From Planctomycetota bacterium (lineage in GTDB: Bacteria; Planctomycetota; Planctomycetia; Gemmatales; Gemmataceae), in assembly GCA_016873225.1 (NCBI GenBank), contig VGXS01000008.1, positions 58,808 to 122,807 of the forward strand: 64,000 nucleotides of DNA, given 5' to 3'. A program made the position numbers and the translations under genes. The notes below the pieces were generated by a model that saw only the letters and a list, made by a program, of their open reading frames with translations, was not told the DNA's origin and made no database searches. Positions within the stretch are counted from its first letter, which is position 1. Each line of letters starts with the position of its first letter. Below are positions 27,291 through 37,947 of the stretch, piece after piece.

Positions 27291-27872
27291 TCAGCCGACC
27301 TCGACCTCGGCGGGCGCGATCACCCAACCATCGGCGCCCTTGAGCGGTTCTGGCAGCGTGTAATCCGCCACTCGCCAGCCGGGGTGCTTGAGTGTTCCGG
27401 TGAAGGGCGGGGTACCGGCGACTTGGCCGGTGAGCGTGATGGAACCGGGCGCGAAACCCGCGGGCACTACAACCTTGTCATTCTCCTGCCCCGGCAGGCA
27501 TGGTTCGAGCTTGAGATGGTGTTGGACGCAGGCGCGGGCCTTGGCCAGCAGGGGGCGAACGGCCGAGCCGACTTGGGCGTCGTCACAACCTGAAAGGTCT
27601 TCAAGGAGAAGGTCAACCAATCGGGAATCGCGTTGCAGGATTGCCAACAATCGCAACGGTTCCACCGACCTGGCCGGCTTGGCCGCTTCCGGGGCCTCAT
27701 GGACCGACTTGGCCAACCGCTCAGCGGTGCCCCGCGTCACGAGGGAGTGCCAAGCCACGCAGATGGCGGTTGACACCCTGTTCCAGCGGAACCCCGCGAG
27801 GACGAGAAACGCCAATACCTTGAAAACGGCGATGACAGCCACCGTGATCAGGATAATCTGCCATGCATCCAT
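27291..27872 (-). CDS. DUF2760 membrane-anchored protein
   Basis: Starting at 27872 (TAGGGA 6 bases upstream) gives 193 residues; a TTG at 27893 is in frame. One membrane helix (residues 4-26) is followed by a soluble region with L-R-L-L-A-I-L-Q-R-D-S-R-L-V-D-L-L-L-E-D and a C-terminal P-G-W-R-V-A-D-Y-T-L-P stretch, as in DUF2760. DUF2760 genes commonly sit next to Hsp70-like genes. I infer that it tethers or regulates the Hsp70 at the membrane. Confidence 0.86.
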   Translation of the reverse strand: MDAWQIILITVAVIAVFKVLAFLVLAGFRWNRVSTAICVAWHSLVTRGTAERLAKSVHEAPEAAKPARSVEPLRLLAILQRDSRLVDLLLEDLSGCDDAQVGSAVRPLLAKARACVQHHLKLEPCLPGQENDKVVVPAGFAPGSITLTGQVAGTPPFTGTLKHPGWRVADYTLPEPLKGADGWVIAPAEVEVG

Positions 27873-27955
27873 CGGATTCCCTACCAAGATCAATCCTAGG
27901 CTGATGATACAGGATTCGGGCTGGCCTGCATGGTGGCAACTGGGGAGATGGGAAC

Positions 27956-28711
27956 ATGGGAACGAACCGGGTGGCGCTGGTGACCGGCGGAGGGAAACAG
28001 AGGGTGGGATTCGGTGTCGCCAAGGCCTTGGGAAAAGCCGGTTATGCCATTGTTCTTCATTTTCGGTCGTCGGGTTCCGAGGCGGCGGATTCGGTGCGAC
28101 TGCTGGGCCAGGAGGGGATAGCCGCCGAGGCGATGCAGGCCGACCTCTCCGATGAGGGGCAAACGGAAAACCTTGTCGGACGCCTCATTGATCGCCATGG
28201 CCGCATCGATGCCTTGGTGACCTGCGCCTCCCGTTGGGGGCGGCATAGCCTTGCGGAAACAGATGCCGGCCTGTTCCTGGAGCAGTTCAAGGCCAACACG
28301 CTGACGACGGCGCTGGCGTGTCTTTCAGTCGGCCGCCGGATGGTGGCCCAACCGGAAGGCGGGGTTATTGTGACGGTGGGCGACTGGGCCCTTCGCCGGC
28401 CCTACCCAGACCACCTGGCCTATCACACAAGTAAAGGCGCTGTCGCGGCCTTCACACGGGCCCTTGCCGTTGAACTCGGCCGGCAAAATCCACGGGTTCG
28501 CGTGAATATGGTTGAGCCCGGTCCGGTCATGCTGCCTCCAGACATGCCCGAGGAGGAGAAACAGGAAGCCATCGGCGCCACCTTGGTGCGCAAGGAAGGA
28601 AATCCCGACGATGTCGGCAAGGCGGTGCTGGCTTTGGTGGAAAACAGCTTCATCACCGGTGTCAGCCTGCCGGTGGATGGAGGCCGGTCGATTTGGGCTG
28701 GCGGGTTGTAA
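27956..28711 (+). CDS. Short-chain dehydrogenase/reductase
   Basis: The 251-residue SDR has a Rossmann turn T-G-G-G-K-Q-R-V-G-F-G, a catalytic Y-H-T-S-K, and a late P-V-D-G-G that closes the NAD(P) site. The Q-R in the glycine loop and the C-A-S in place of N-A-G resemble pteridine-reductase/FabG-like members. GGGGAGATGGGAAC precedes the ATG. It is divergent from the DUF2760 operon. The substrate is not predictable. Confidence 0.9.
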   Translation: MGTNRVALVTGGGKQRVGFGVAKALGKAGYAIVLHFRSSGSEAADSVRLLGQEGIAAEAMQADLSDEGQTENLVGRLIDRHGRIDALVTCASRWGRHSLAETDAGLFLEQFKANTLTTALACLSVGRRMVAQPEGGVIVTVGDWALRRPYPDHLAYHTSKGAVAAFTRALAVELGRQNPRVRVNMVEPGPVMLPPDMPEEEKQEAIGATLVRKEGNPDDVGKAVLALVENSFITGVSLPVDGGRSIWAGGL

Positions 28712-28732
28712 CTTGCTGACTCATGGGGCAGG

Positions 28733-29083
28733 ATGAATGAGGTGGGGGGCACAGTCATGGAACATGAATCGCGTTTGGCCGAGGTCTTGCTGCAGGTGAG
28801 CTATGTCGTTGATCCCTCGCAGCAAGTCACCATGACACCCATCCCCGAACGAGTACCGGGCGCCGTGGACATTCTGGCGGCCGACCCGGAACTTGGAATT
28901 TGGCTGGGAGAAGGCCATTCAAAGGAGGGCGACGCGGCCAAGGCCCTGATGGGCGCGACCATCCTGCTGGGCCCGGTGATTGAGGAGATCGTGCAGCACC
29001 GGCACGCCTCCCGCCGGGAGGATGAGGAAGAAGAGATTCGCCGCAAGCTGGCGGAAGATCGTCGCCTTGGTCATTCTTCCTGA
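28733..29083 (+). CDS. Small protein of unknown function
   Basis: The 116-residue ORF (ATG at 28733; ATG 28757 is an in-frame alternative) starts 21 bases after the SDR gene with GGGGCAGG just ahead. The middle has an acidic/hydrophobic mix (V-D-I-L-A-A-D-P-E-L-G-I-W-L-G-E-G) and a Gly-rich hydrophobic patch (A-L-M-G-A-T-I-L-L-G-P-V-I). The C-terminus is a charged helix with E-D-E-E-E-E-I-R-R-K-L. I do not recognise the family. Codon pattern and spacing suggest a real gene co-transcribed with the SDR. Confidence 0.6.
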   Translation: MNEVGGTVMEHESRLAEVLLQVSYVVDPSQQVTMTPIPERVPGAVDILAADPELGIWLGEGHSKEGDAAKALMGATILLGPVIEEIVQHRHASRREDEEEEIRRKLAEDRRLGHSS

Positions 29084-29093
29084 ACGATCCCGC

Positions 29094-31673
29094 TCATTCC
29101 GCCGCGACAGCCTCGGGAATCTCGAGGCAGGCCGCCCGCCAAGCCGGCCATAGACCCACAAGGGTGGCCAAGGCCACCGATGATCCCAGCATGGCGAGCG
29201 CCTGAACCCAAGGAAAGAGCAGGGGAAACCGGAATCCGGCCTCGTCCCAGAGCATCACTTCCAAGGCATACCATTCAAGTGCCCAACCAGCCGCCAGTCC
29301 GAGCATTCCGCCCGCCAGTCCCATGAGCATGGCCTCGGCAAGCACGCTCGACATGATCTGCAATCGCGTGGCTCCGACGGCCCTCAGCAGGCCGAGTTCC
29401 CGACGCCTCTCCAAGACCGAGATCGTCAAGGATGTCACAACTCCCAAAAGGGCCACCAGCCCGAGGATGGCCTGCTGGGCGTAGGCCAGGTTGTTGACGC
29501 GGAACAACTGCTTTCGCACCTCATCCAGAAGCGTGTCGCACGGCATGACGAAAAGTCCGTCGGCGGGATCAAGCCCCGCCCGGAGGCGTGCCAGGCAGGC
29601 GTTGCGGTCCGCGGACGGCTGCAACCAGATGTCGATAATGTCGATTTGGTTGTCCTTGAAGTGCGACGAGTACCATTCCCGGTCGACAACGATGGTGCCG
29701 TCCTTCCAGGTGTAGTCGGTGTAGCTTCCGAGGATCGGGATCGAAAGAGGCCCCTCCGGCCCCGCCAGGGTGACCGATTCCCCGGGCCTGATCCCCTGCC
29801 TGAGCACGAAATTGTCGGAAGCCAGGGCGGCTCCCCGGCGAAAGGTTTCCGGATCGCGGCGGGCTTCCCTCACGAAATCCAGGTGATCGGGCGCGCCCGA
29901 GTCCTTGTCGCCCAACTCGGCGGCGAGGAGATAAACAATGTTGCCTTGATGATCGACCCTCGAAAGGCGCGCGCCGAGGACGGCGCGCAAGTCGCTTCCC
30001 AGCAGTTCGCGGACGCGGGGAATCACCCCGGGGTCCATGCTGACGGAATTGACATAGCTGGAAAAGGCGCTTCCCGAGGTGATGAACATGTCGGCGCCGA
30101 CCCGTGTTTCAACCCAAGTGAATACCGCCGACTGCGTGGTGAGAAGAAATCCCGAGGTTTGAACGACGAGCGCGCCGGTGGAACCCAGCGCCGCGACCAC
30201 CAATCCGGTGCGTCCCCCGGCGCGCGCGAGGTTTTCCACCGCCAGCCGAAAGCCCACTCCGGGGATCAGGGCCGCCAGCGATCCGGCCAGTTTTCCCACG
30301 ACGCGGGCGATGAGCGGGGTGGCCAACAACGCCGCGACCAGCAGCACGGCCATGCCGCCGAAGGAACCCCACCTTGGCGGCAACAGGTGTCGGAGCCCAA
30401 CCAGTCCGGCCATGAACGCCAGCAGCGTCACGACGGCGGCCAACTGAAGCCAAAGGCGGGCGGAACTGGCGCGGCCGGGATTGGGCCGCAGCGATTCAAC
30501 CGGTTCCTCCCGGGACGCCTCGACGGCCGGAATCAGCGCCGCCAGGATCGCCGTGCCGACTCCACCGACAATCGCCGCGATGGCCAGACCCGGATGCACC
30601 ACCCACGCCGTGCCCACGAGGGGGCGGCCCAACGCCTCCCCCAGCGCCTGGCTCATGGGACCGCTCACGGCGGCGGCCAAAGCCATTCCCAGCGGAATGC
30701 CCATGATGGATCCCGCCAGGCCCAGAATGCCTGCCTCGATGAGGAACAAACCGGCCAATTGGCCTCGTGTGGCGCCGCATGAACGGAAGATTCCCATGTC
30801 CTTGCGGCGCTCGGCCACGCTCACGGCCAGGGCGTTGTAAACGAGGAAAAGGCCGACCACCAAGGAGCCGATTCCCCCGATGGTGAATCCCAGTTCCATT
30901 CCCGTGGTCACATCACCGACAAGGCTTTCCTCTTCAGCCGTGGTCCGGACATGGGCCAAACCTTCCGACAGTGTCCTCAAGCCTTCGGCGACTTCACCGG
31001 CAAGCGCGCCCTCGGCGAGCCGGATGTCCAATCGGCTGGCGGTGCCCGGCTTGTCGGGATAAAGAAGCGACGAGGCCTGAGCCCTCGGAATGACGACAAG
31101 GGAATCGGTGATGCCCGCCAGGCGGTGGGAAGGATCGGTGGTGGTGATCCGGCCGACGGGCGAACAGCGAATCCGCCGACCGGCGACCCTCAGGTGGAAC
31201 GGTTTTCCCGCGACGGATTCAGCCAGGGCGTTACCCACCACGGCCGGCGTGCCTGACAACAGCCCCAAAATGCCTTCGGCAGAAGGCGTGAGCCGCACTT
31301 CCAATCCGTCGCCAGCCAGGGACCGGGCGGGGTCGGCATCCCCGACATCCATCGCGACGATCATCACCGACCTTGGCGGGGATGTTTCAGCCAACGCCCT
31401 GCCAATGACCAGGGGATGAATCGACTTGATTCCCGGGATGGCCGCTTCGCGTATCCGGTTTTCCAGCGCGGATGGAATTCCCGCCCGGCCGTTCGTGATG
31501 ATCAGTTCGCCCAGGGAGAACGGATCCCGCTTGCCTTGAACGATGCCGCGGCGCAGGGACTGGGTGGCGACCAGGGTGGCGACGCCCAAGGCGATCGAGA
31601 ATGCCACGAGAACCGAACGGAGTGGCCTGCGGCGAAGGTAACCGACTCCCAGCGATCGCCAGAGGGAAAACAT
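29094..31673 (-). CDS. FtsX/MacB-type ABC transporter permease
   Basis: The 859-residue protein has the large two-block FtsX architecture. An N-terminal membrane helix near residues 20-40 precedes a long extracytoplasmic region. A first membrane block (about 265-460) includes R-R-K-D-M-G-I-F-R-S-C-G-A-T, a second extracytoplasmic region follows, and the C-terminal block includes R-R-R-E-L-G-L-L-R-A-V-G-A-T. The repeated R-R-x-[DE]-[LM]-G-x-x-[RF] motifs couple to the ATPase. Gene order ettA - ATPase - permease, with 22- and 14-base gaps, shows the partner. LolCDE- or MacB-like systems extract lipoproteins or export peptides/lipids using this mechanical scheme; the cargo here is unknown. Confidence 0.92.
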   Translation of the reverse strand: MFSLWRSLGVGYLRRRPLRSVLVAFSIALGVATLVATQSLRRGIVQGKRDPFSLGELIITNGRAGIPSALENRIREAAIPGIKSIHPLVIGRALAETSPPRSVMIVAMDVGDADPARSLAGDGLEVRLTPSAEGILGLLSGTPAVVGNALAESVAGKPFHLRVAGRRIRCSPVGRITTTDPSHRLAGITDSLVVIPRAQASSLLYPDKPGTASRLDIRLAEGALAGEVAEGLRTLSEGLAHVRTTAEEESLVGDVTTGMELGFTIGGIGSLVVGLFLVYNALAVSVAERRKDMGIFRSCGATRGQLAGLFLIEAGILGLAGSIMGIPLGMALAAAVSGPMSQALGEALGRPLVGTAWVVHPGLAIAAIVGGVGTAILAALIPAVEASREEPVESLRPNPGRASSARLWLQLAAVVTLLAFMAGLVGLRHLLPPRWGSFGGMAVLLVAALLATPLIARVVGKLAGSLAALIPGVGFRLAVENLARAGGRTGLVVAALGSTGALVVQTSGFLLTTQSAVFTWVETRVGADMFITSGSAFSSYVNSVSMDPGVIPRVRELLGSDLRAVLGARLSRVDHQGNIVYLLAAELGDKDSGAPDHLDFVREARRDPETFRRGAALASDNFVLRQGIRPGESVTLAGPEGPLSIPILGSYTDYTWKDGTIVVDREWYSSHFKDNQIDIIDIWLQPSADRNACLARLRAGLDPADGLFVMPCDTLLDEVRKQLFRVNNLAYAQQAILGLVALLGVVTSLTISVLERRRELGLLRAVGATRLQIMSSVLAEAMLMGLAGGMLGLAAGWALEWYALEVMLWDEAGFRFPLLFPWVQALAMLGSSVALATLVGLWPAWRAACLEIPEAVAAE

Positions 31674-31687
31674 GGCTGGGGCCTCCC

Positions 31688-32374
31688 TCAGGCTCTCGAT
31701 GGACGCTCGATCGATTCTATTTTTCCGTCGCGTATCCGCACCAGTCGGTCTCCGCGCGCCCCGGCCGCTGAATCATGCGTGACCATGACAACGGCGCGCG
31801 ATCCGTCGTCCGCGAGGGATCGCAGCAGGTCGAGGACCTGGGTGCTGCTGGCGGAATCGAGGTTGCCTGTCGGTTCGTCGCAAAGGATGGCCTCGGCATC
31901 GAGGACGAGGGCCCGCGCCAGGGCCACGCGCTGCATTTCGCCGCCGGACATCTCGTCGGGATAATGGCCGGCCCGATCGGCCAGTCCGACGCGCGCGAGG
32001 GCCTCCGCGGCTTTCCCGCGGGCAACCGGCCTGGGGGTGCCTCCCAGGAGCAGGGGAAGGGCGACATTGTCGGAGGCCAGGAGGGTAGGAACGAGGTTGA
32101 AGAACTGGAAGACCACGGCCAGCCTGGTGCGACGCAGGATGGCCCGCTCGCGATCCCGCATGGCGGCAAGGTCCCGGCCCATGAACAGCGCTTGGCCCGA
32201 GGTGGGGGAGTCGAGCCCCGCCATGAGGTGCATGATGGTCGACTTGCCCGAACCGCTTGGGCCCATGATCGACACGAATTCGCCCTTTTCAACCGAGAGG
32301 CTCACGCCGCGGACCGCCTCGACAATCCGCGTTCCCTGGTGGTAGTGCCTGACGGCGTTTCGCAGTTCGAGCAT
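31688..32374 (-). CDS. ABC transporter ATP-binding protein (LolD/MacB type)
   Basis: The 228-residue ATPase has Walker A G-P-S-G-S-G-K-S-T (residues 38-46), a signature M-S-G-G-E-M-Q-R-V-A and Walker B A-I-L-C-D-E-P-T-G-N-L-D. The S-G-G-E-M-Q-R signature and short length are typical of LolD/MacB-class ATPases that work with FtsX permeases. The gene precedes such a permease by 14 bases. An energy-supplying role in the inner membrane complex is clear; the cargo is not. Confidence 0.95.
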   Translation of the reverse strand: MLELRNAVRHYHQGTRIVEAVRGVSLSVEKGEFVSIMGPSGSGKSTIMHLMAGLDSPTSGQALFMGRDLAAMRDRERAILRRTRLAVVFQFFNLVPTLLASDNVALPLLLGGTPRPVARGKAAEALARVGLADRAGHYPDEMSGGEMQRVALARALVLDAEAILCDEPTGNLDSASSTQVLDLLRSLADDGSRAVVMVTHDSAAGARGDRLVRIRDGKIESIERPSRA

Positions 32375-32395
32375 GGGCCGCTCCGTTGTCGGTGC

Positions 32396-34060
<1,665 letters not shown>

Positions 34061-34090
34061 GGCGCGGGAATACCCTTGGGAACCGAAGAC

Positions 34091-34112
34091 CTGTTTTACA
34101 TGATTGTAACAG
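34091..34112 (-). promoter_or_regulatory. Extended -10 promoter within a palindrome upstream of ettA
   Basis: On the minus strand TGTTACAAT (TACAAT at 34104-34109) is a good extended -10. It lies in an imperfect inverted repeat running CTGTTTTACA to TGTAACAG, 30-50 bases upstream of the ettA start. The -35 region is covered by the GC-rich hairpin at 34115-34147. Confidence 0.4.
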
Positions 34113-34114
34113 GG

Positions 34115-34147
34115 GCGGGCCGCCCCGCGGAAAGCGGAGCGGCCCGC
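34115..34147 (-). terminator. GC-rich hairpin downstream of ilvD
   Basis: Arms GCGGGCCGC and GCGGCCCGC are extended by an inner CCGC/GCGG pair with a GGAAA loop, about 20 bases past the ilvD stop. There is no T-run on either side, so it may act as a pause, mRNA-end stabiliser or factor-dependent terminator. Confidence 0.55.
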
Positions 34148-34166
34148 GTCGGGCTCACGGCCGGCC

Positions 34167-35843
34167 TCAGCAGGTGATCGCGCCTTCGGAAGCGCTGCCC
34201 ACCGTGCGGGCGTACTTCAGCAGCACGCCAGAATCGGCCTTCAGGGCCGGCGCTTTCCAGGTCTTGAGCCTCGCCTCAAGTTCCGCGGGGGCAAGGTGCA
34301 CATCGAGGCGCTTGGCCTCGGCGTCGATGGTGATCGTGTCCCCGTCCCTGATTACGCCGATCGGGCCGCCCTTGTAGGCCTCGGGCGAGACATGGCCGAC
34401 GACGAGGCCATGGGTTCCGCCCGAGAAACGGCCGTCGGTGATCAATCCCACCGACTCGCCAAGGCCTTGTCCGACAAGCGCCGCGGTGACCGCGAGCATC
34501 TCGCGCATTCCCGGTCCGCCCACGGGACCCTCGCCGCTGATGACAACCACATCCCCCGCCTTGATTTGCCGCGCGGCGATGGCCTTGGCGCAGGCCTCCT
34601 CGCCATCGAACACCTTGGCCGGCCCGGTGATGGTGACCTTCTTGAGCCCGGCGACCTTGGCCACGGCGCCTTCGGGCGCCAGGTTTCCATGCAGGATGAC
34701 GATGTGTCCGGAGGCGTGCATCGGTTTCTCGAACGGAAGCACCACATCCTGCGGCTTGGAGTAAATGCTGGGCACATTCGCCAGGTTCTCGGCGAGGGTC
34801 TTGCCGGTGACGGTGACGCAGTCGCCGTGGAGCAGGCCCTTGTCGAGGAGGGCGCGCAGCACCGCGGGCGTGCCGCCGACCCGGTGAAGGTCGAACATCA
34901 CATACTTGCCGCCCGGCTTGAGGTCGGCGAGGTGCGGAATGCGGGCGCCAAGCCGGTCGAAGTCGGACAGTTTCCATTCCACGCGCGCTTCCCGGGCGAT
35001 GGCCATCAGGTGAAGCACGGCATTGGTGCTGCCACCCAGGGCCAGGACGAGCGTGTAGGCGTTCTCGAGCGACTTGCGGGTGATGATGTCCCGGGGACGG
35101 ATGCCCGCCTTGACGAGGTTCACCAAGGCTTGCCCTGCGAGGAAGGTCTCCCGTTCCTTCGCGGCGGTCACCGCCGGATAGCTCGCGTCAAAGGGCAGGG
35201 ACATTCCCATCGCCTCGATGGCGCTCGACATGGTGTTGGCGGTGTACATGCCACCGCAGGAACCGGCGCCGGGGCACGATTCGCATTCGATCTTGTGCAC
35301 GCCGGCCTCGGAAAGCTTTCCGGCCTGCTGTCGGCCCACGGCCTCGAAGATGCTGACGATGTCGAGGGCCTCGCCGTGCTCGCCGACACCCGGCATGATG
35401 CTGCCGCCGTAGACGAAAATGCCCGGGACATTCATCCGGGCCAGGGCCATGAGGCACCCCGGCATGTTCTTGTCGCAGCCGCCGATGGCGATGACGCCGT
35501 CATGGTTCATTCCGGCGGAGACCACCTCGATGGAGTCCGCGATCACCTCGCGGCTGACGAGGGAATAGCGCATGCCCTGGTGGCCCATCATGATGCCGTC
35601 GGAAGCGGTGGGGGCCCCGTAGATTTGCGGGACGCCGCCACCGGTCCGGATTCCCTCGATCGCCTTGCGGGCCAACCGGTCGAGATGGGCGTTGCATGGG
35701 GTGATGTCGCTGAAGAGGCTGGCAACGCCAATGACCGGCCTGTCGAAGTCCTCATCGACGAAACCCACGGCGCGCAGCATGGCGCGGTTGGGGGCGCGGC
35801 CCGGTCCGCCGGTGGTGGTCAGGCTCTTGCGTTGGTCCGACAT
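34167..35843 (-). CDS. ilvD: Dihydroxy-acid dehydratase
   Basis: From the ATG at 35843 (AAAGG ahead) the protein has 558 residues, normal for IlvD. Cys50, Cys123 (G-G-C-D-K-N-M-P-G) and Cys196 ([12 protein letters not shown]) are placed to bind the Fe-S cluster, and the C-terminal G-R-F-S-G-G-T-H-G is the catalytic serine segment. It dehydrates 2,3-dihydroxy acids in valine, leucine and isoleucine synthesis. With cimA in the same window, it points to isoleucine made from pyruvate. An in-frame ATG five codons upstream is less likely. Confidence 0.97.
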   Translation of the reverse strand: MSDQRKSLTTTGGPGRAPNRAMLRAVGFVDEDFDRPVIGVASLFSDITPCNAHLDRLARKAIEGIRTGGGVPQIYGAPTASDGIMMGHQGMRYSLVSREVIADSIEVVSAGMNHDGVIAIGGCDKNMPGCLMALARMNVPGIFVYGGSIMPGVGEHGEALDIVSIFEAVGRQQAGKLSEAGVHKIECESCPGAGSCGGMYTANTMSSAIEAMGMSLPFDASYPAVTAAKERETFLAGQALVNLVKAGIRPRDIITRKSLENAYTLVLALGGSTNAVLHLMAIAREARVEWKLSDFDRLGARIPHLADLKPGGKYVMFDLHRVGGTPAVLRALLDKGLLHGDCVTVTGKTLAENLANVPSIYSKPQDVVLPFEKPMHASGHIVILHGNLAPEGAVAKVAGLKKVTITGPAKVFDGEEACAKAIAARQIKAGDVVVISGEGPVGGPGMREMLAVTAALVGQGLGESVGLITDGRFSGGTHGLVVGHVSPEAYKGGPIGVIRDGDTITIDAEAKRLDVHLAPAELEARLKTWKAPALKADSGVLLKYARTVGSASEGAITC

Positions 35844-35903
35844 GGAAAGGCCTTTCATGCGTGGGTTGCCGCCGGCGCCGCCGGCTTGGGTGCGTGAAGC
35901 TTA

Positions 35904-36917
35904 CTAGGGGCCGGGTGGCTGGACAATCGCCTTGCTGTTTCCCGCGGATTGCTTGACGGAGTATGGCAAGCCGGGCTGCCGATGGGTGAAAACGAGCAAC
36001 TCGGCCAGCCATCCCAGCGACACGAGTTGGATTCCGACGAGAAGGGCGGTGACGGCCAGCACCAGCATCGGCCTCTTGTGCAGCGGGTCGCCCAGGTCGG
36101 GGTCGAAGATCCTGGCGACCCAGACGCCTCCCAGCCACGCGAGCATGACCAGACCGAAGCCCATGACCAGCAAACCCATGCCACCCAGGAGGTGCTTGGG
36201 GCGCCCGCCGAAACCGGTGAGGAACCGAACCGTGAGAAGGTCGATGAATCCCTTGAAGAACCTGCTGAAGCCGTACTTGCTCGACCCCGAAGTCCGGGGC
36301 CGGTGCCTCACCACGAGTTCGCCGGTCCGGAATCCCCTGGCCGCGGCGAGCACGGGCACGAACCGGTGAAGTTCACCGTAAAGCGTCACTTCCCGGAACA
36401 CCTCGGAGCGGTAGATCTTCAGGCCGCAATTGTGGTCGTGAAGCCGCACTCCCGTGAGCCAGCTCACCATGCCGTTGAACACCCTGCTTGGGTAAACCTT
36501 GTGCCAAGGGTCGTGGCGTTCCTTCTTCCAGCCGCTCACGATGTCGAACGGGGCCGTCTTGCCCCTCCTGCCGATCGGTCCGCCCGCCTGTAGCGCGGCA
36601 TAAAGCGCGGGAACGGCGGCGGGATCATCCTGCAGGTCGGCATCCATGGTGACGATGAATTCGCCCGAGGCCGCGGCTACCCCGGCCATGAGGGCGGCGG
36701 CCTTGCCGAAGTTCCGCCGAAAGCGGATGCCCTTGATGAGACCGGGATGCAAGGAAACGATCTGCTCGATCACGCTCCAGGAATCGTCCCGGCTGCCGTC
36801 ATCCACGAAGATGACCTCAAGTAAATGGCCATCCACCATGCCGACGGCGAGAATTTCCTCCGTCAGTTCCCGCAGGGATCCCTCTTCGTCGTGGACCGGC
36901 ACCACTATTGAAATCAT
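35904..36917 (-). CDS. GT2 glycosyltransferase, DPM/ArnC-like
   Basis: From the ATG at 36917 there are 337 residues. The N-terminal GT-A domain shows S-I-V-V-P-V-H-D-E-E, F-V-D-D-G-S and D-A-D-L-Q-D-D, the metal- and sugar-nucleotide-binding signatures of family 2. Two hydrophobic helices near residues 235-260 and 275-300 anchor it to the membrane. Such enzymes pass a sugar to undecaprenyl phosphate (ArnC/GtrB) or dolichol. The start overlaps the stop of the upstream LPG-synthase-type gene by 4 bases, so they are co-translated. Confidence 0.94.
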   Translation of the reverse strand: MISIVVPVHDEEGSLRELTEEILAVGMVDGHLLEVIFVDDGSRDDSWSVIEQIVSLHPGLIKGIRFRRNFGKAAALMAGVAAASGEFIVTMDADLQDDPAAVPALYAALQAGGPIGRRGKTAPFDIVSGWKKERHDPWHKVYPSRVFNGMVSWLTGVRLHDHNCGLKIYRSEVFREVTLYGELHRFVPVLAAARGFRTGELVVRHRPRTSGSSKYGFSRFFKGFIDLLTVRFLTGFGGRPKHLLGGMGLLVMGFGLVMLAWLGGVWVARIFDPDLGDPLHKRPMLVLAVTALLVGIQLVSLGWLAELLVFTHRQPGLPYSVKQSAGNSKAIVQPPGP

Positions 36918-37897
36918 TCGGGGGCCCCGCTGGTCGTGGATGCGGGCTTCCCGGTCCACCAGACCCACATTACTAGCGCCGAGGCGACTTCCGCAACGGT
37001 CCAGACCAACCGCAGGAGCAAGGACACCACCAGGGCCTGTTCGGACCCCAGTTGCGGTGTCAGCGATTGCTGGATCAGGAATTCGCGGACGCCCAGGCCT
37101 CCGGGTGTGGACGCCACAAATCCCCCGACATTGGCAAGGGGAACCCATGCCGTGGACGGGGCGAGGATTTTCAACCCCGCGCAGGGGGCCAGGCCTTCGA
37201 CGAGGACCACAAGCGAAAGGGACAGGAGAATCCAGCCGGCCACCATCAGCAAGGCCCCGAAAGCCAGCCTGCCGGCCGGCAATCGGAACTGTTCCATTCC
37301 AGTATCAAAACCCATTCGCCTGGCTGATGCGCGGGCCAAACGGATGCTCCATGAAGGCCACGCGGGAACGAGCGTGACCACGGCTAAAAATCCAAGCTTG
37401 GGGATGAGCCAACGATCGGTGGAAAGCCCTGGCAGGCCAAAGAATTCGAGGCACAAGGCAATGGCCAGGGCCAGCAGGGCACCGACGGCCATGGTCCAAA
37501 GGACCTCGATCATTCCGGTTGCCACGCCAATGGTCATGGGCACGCCATAGTCTCGCAACATCGCCGCCCTCATGAGCAGGGCCAAGCCTTTTCCGGGAAC
37601 ATATTTTCCCATTTGGCTGACCAGAAAGGCTTGGCAAGACCGGCTTAATGGCGCCGTGTAGCCGCAAGCCACCAGGAGAATGCGCCAGAACATTGCCGAG
37701 CACAGGATGCCCGCGAGGTAAAGTGCCGCGCATGATCCCCATGACCATGCGGGCACTGACAAGACTAAGCTTGCGATTTCGGGCGATTCAATTGATTTGA
37801 ATGAGCGATAAAAATGCCAAGCCAGAAAAACGAGCAGGACCGGCGGCAGAAAAAACCGCGCCCAGCCAATCAAGTTGATTCTTGACTTAGCTGACAT
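36914..37897 (-). CDS. LPG-synthase-like (UPF0104) integral membrane protein
   Basis: The 327-residue protein has about seven or eight hydrophobic helices, and its last third carries N-V-G-G-F-V-A-S-T-P-G-G-L-G-V-R-E-F, the signature of the lysylphosphatidylglycerol synthase membrane domain/UPF0104 group. S-Q-M-G-K-Y-V-P-G-K near residue 95 is also typical. It probably flips or modifies a lipid and works with the co-translated GT2 enzyme. There is no aminoacyl-transfer domain, so it is not a full MprF. Confidence 0.9.
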   Translation of the reverse strand: MSAKSRINLIGWARFFLPPVLLVFLAWHFYRSFKSIESPEIASLVLSVPAWSWGSCAALYLAGILCSAMFWRILLVACGYTAPLSRSCQAFLVSQMGKYVPGKGLALLMRAAMLRDYGVPMTIGVATGMIEVLWTMAVGALLALAIALCLEFFGLPGLSTDRWLIPKLGFLAVVTLVPAWPSWSIRLARASARRMGFDTGMEQFRLPAGRLAFGALLMVAGWILLSLSLVVLVEGLAPCAGLKILAPSTAWVPLANVGGFVASTPGGLGVREFLIQQSLTPQLGSEQALVVSLLLRLVWTVAEVASALVMWVWWTGKPASTTSGAPE

Positions 37898-37947
37898 CGC
37901 TTGACCGGAAAATGGGAGTTGCCAACGGAACCGGGAGATCGCCCCGC

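Noticed and set aside
34296..35897. Plus-strand 533-codon frame opposite ilvD
   Set aside because: A long antisense shadow of a high-GC gene; no signal for translation and no motif.
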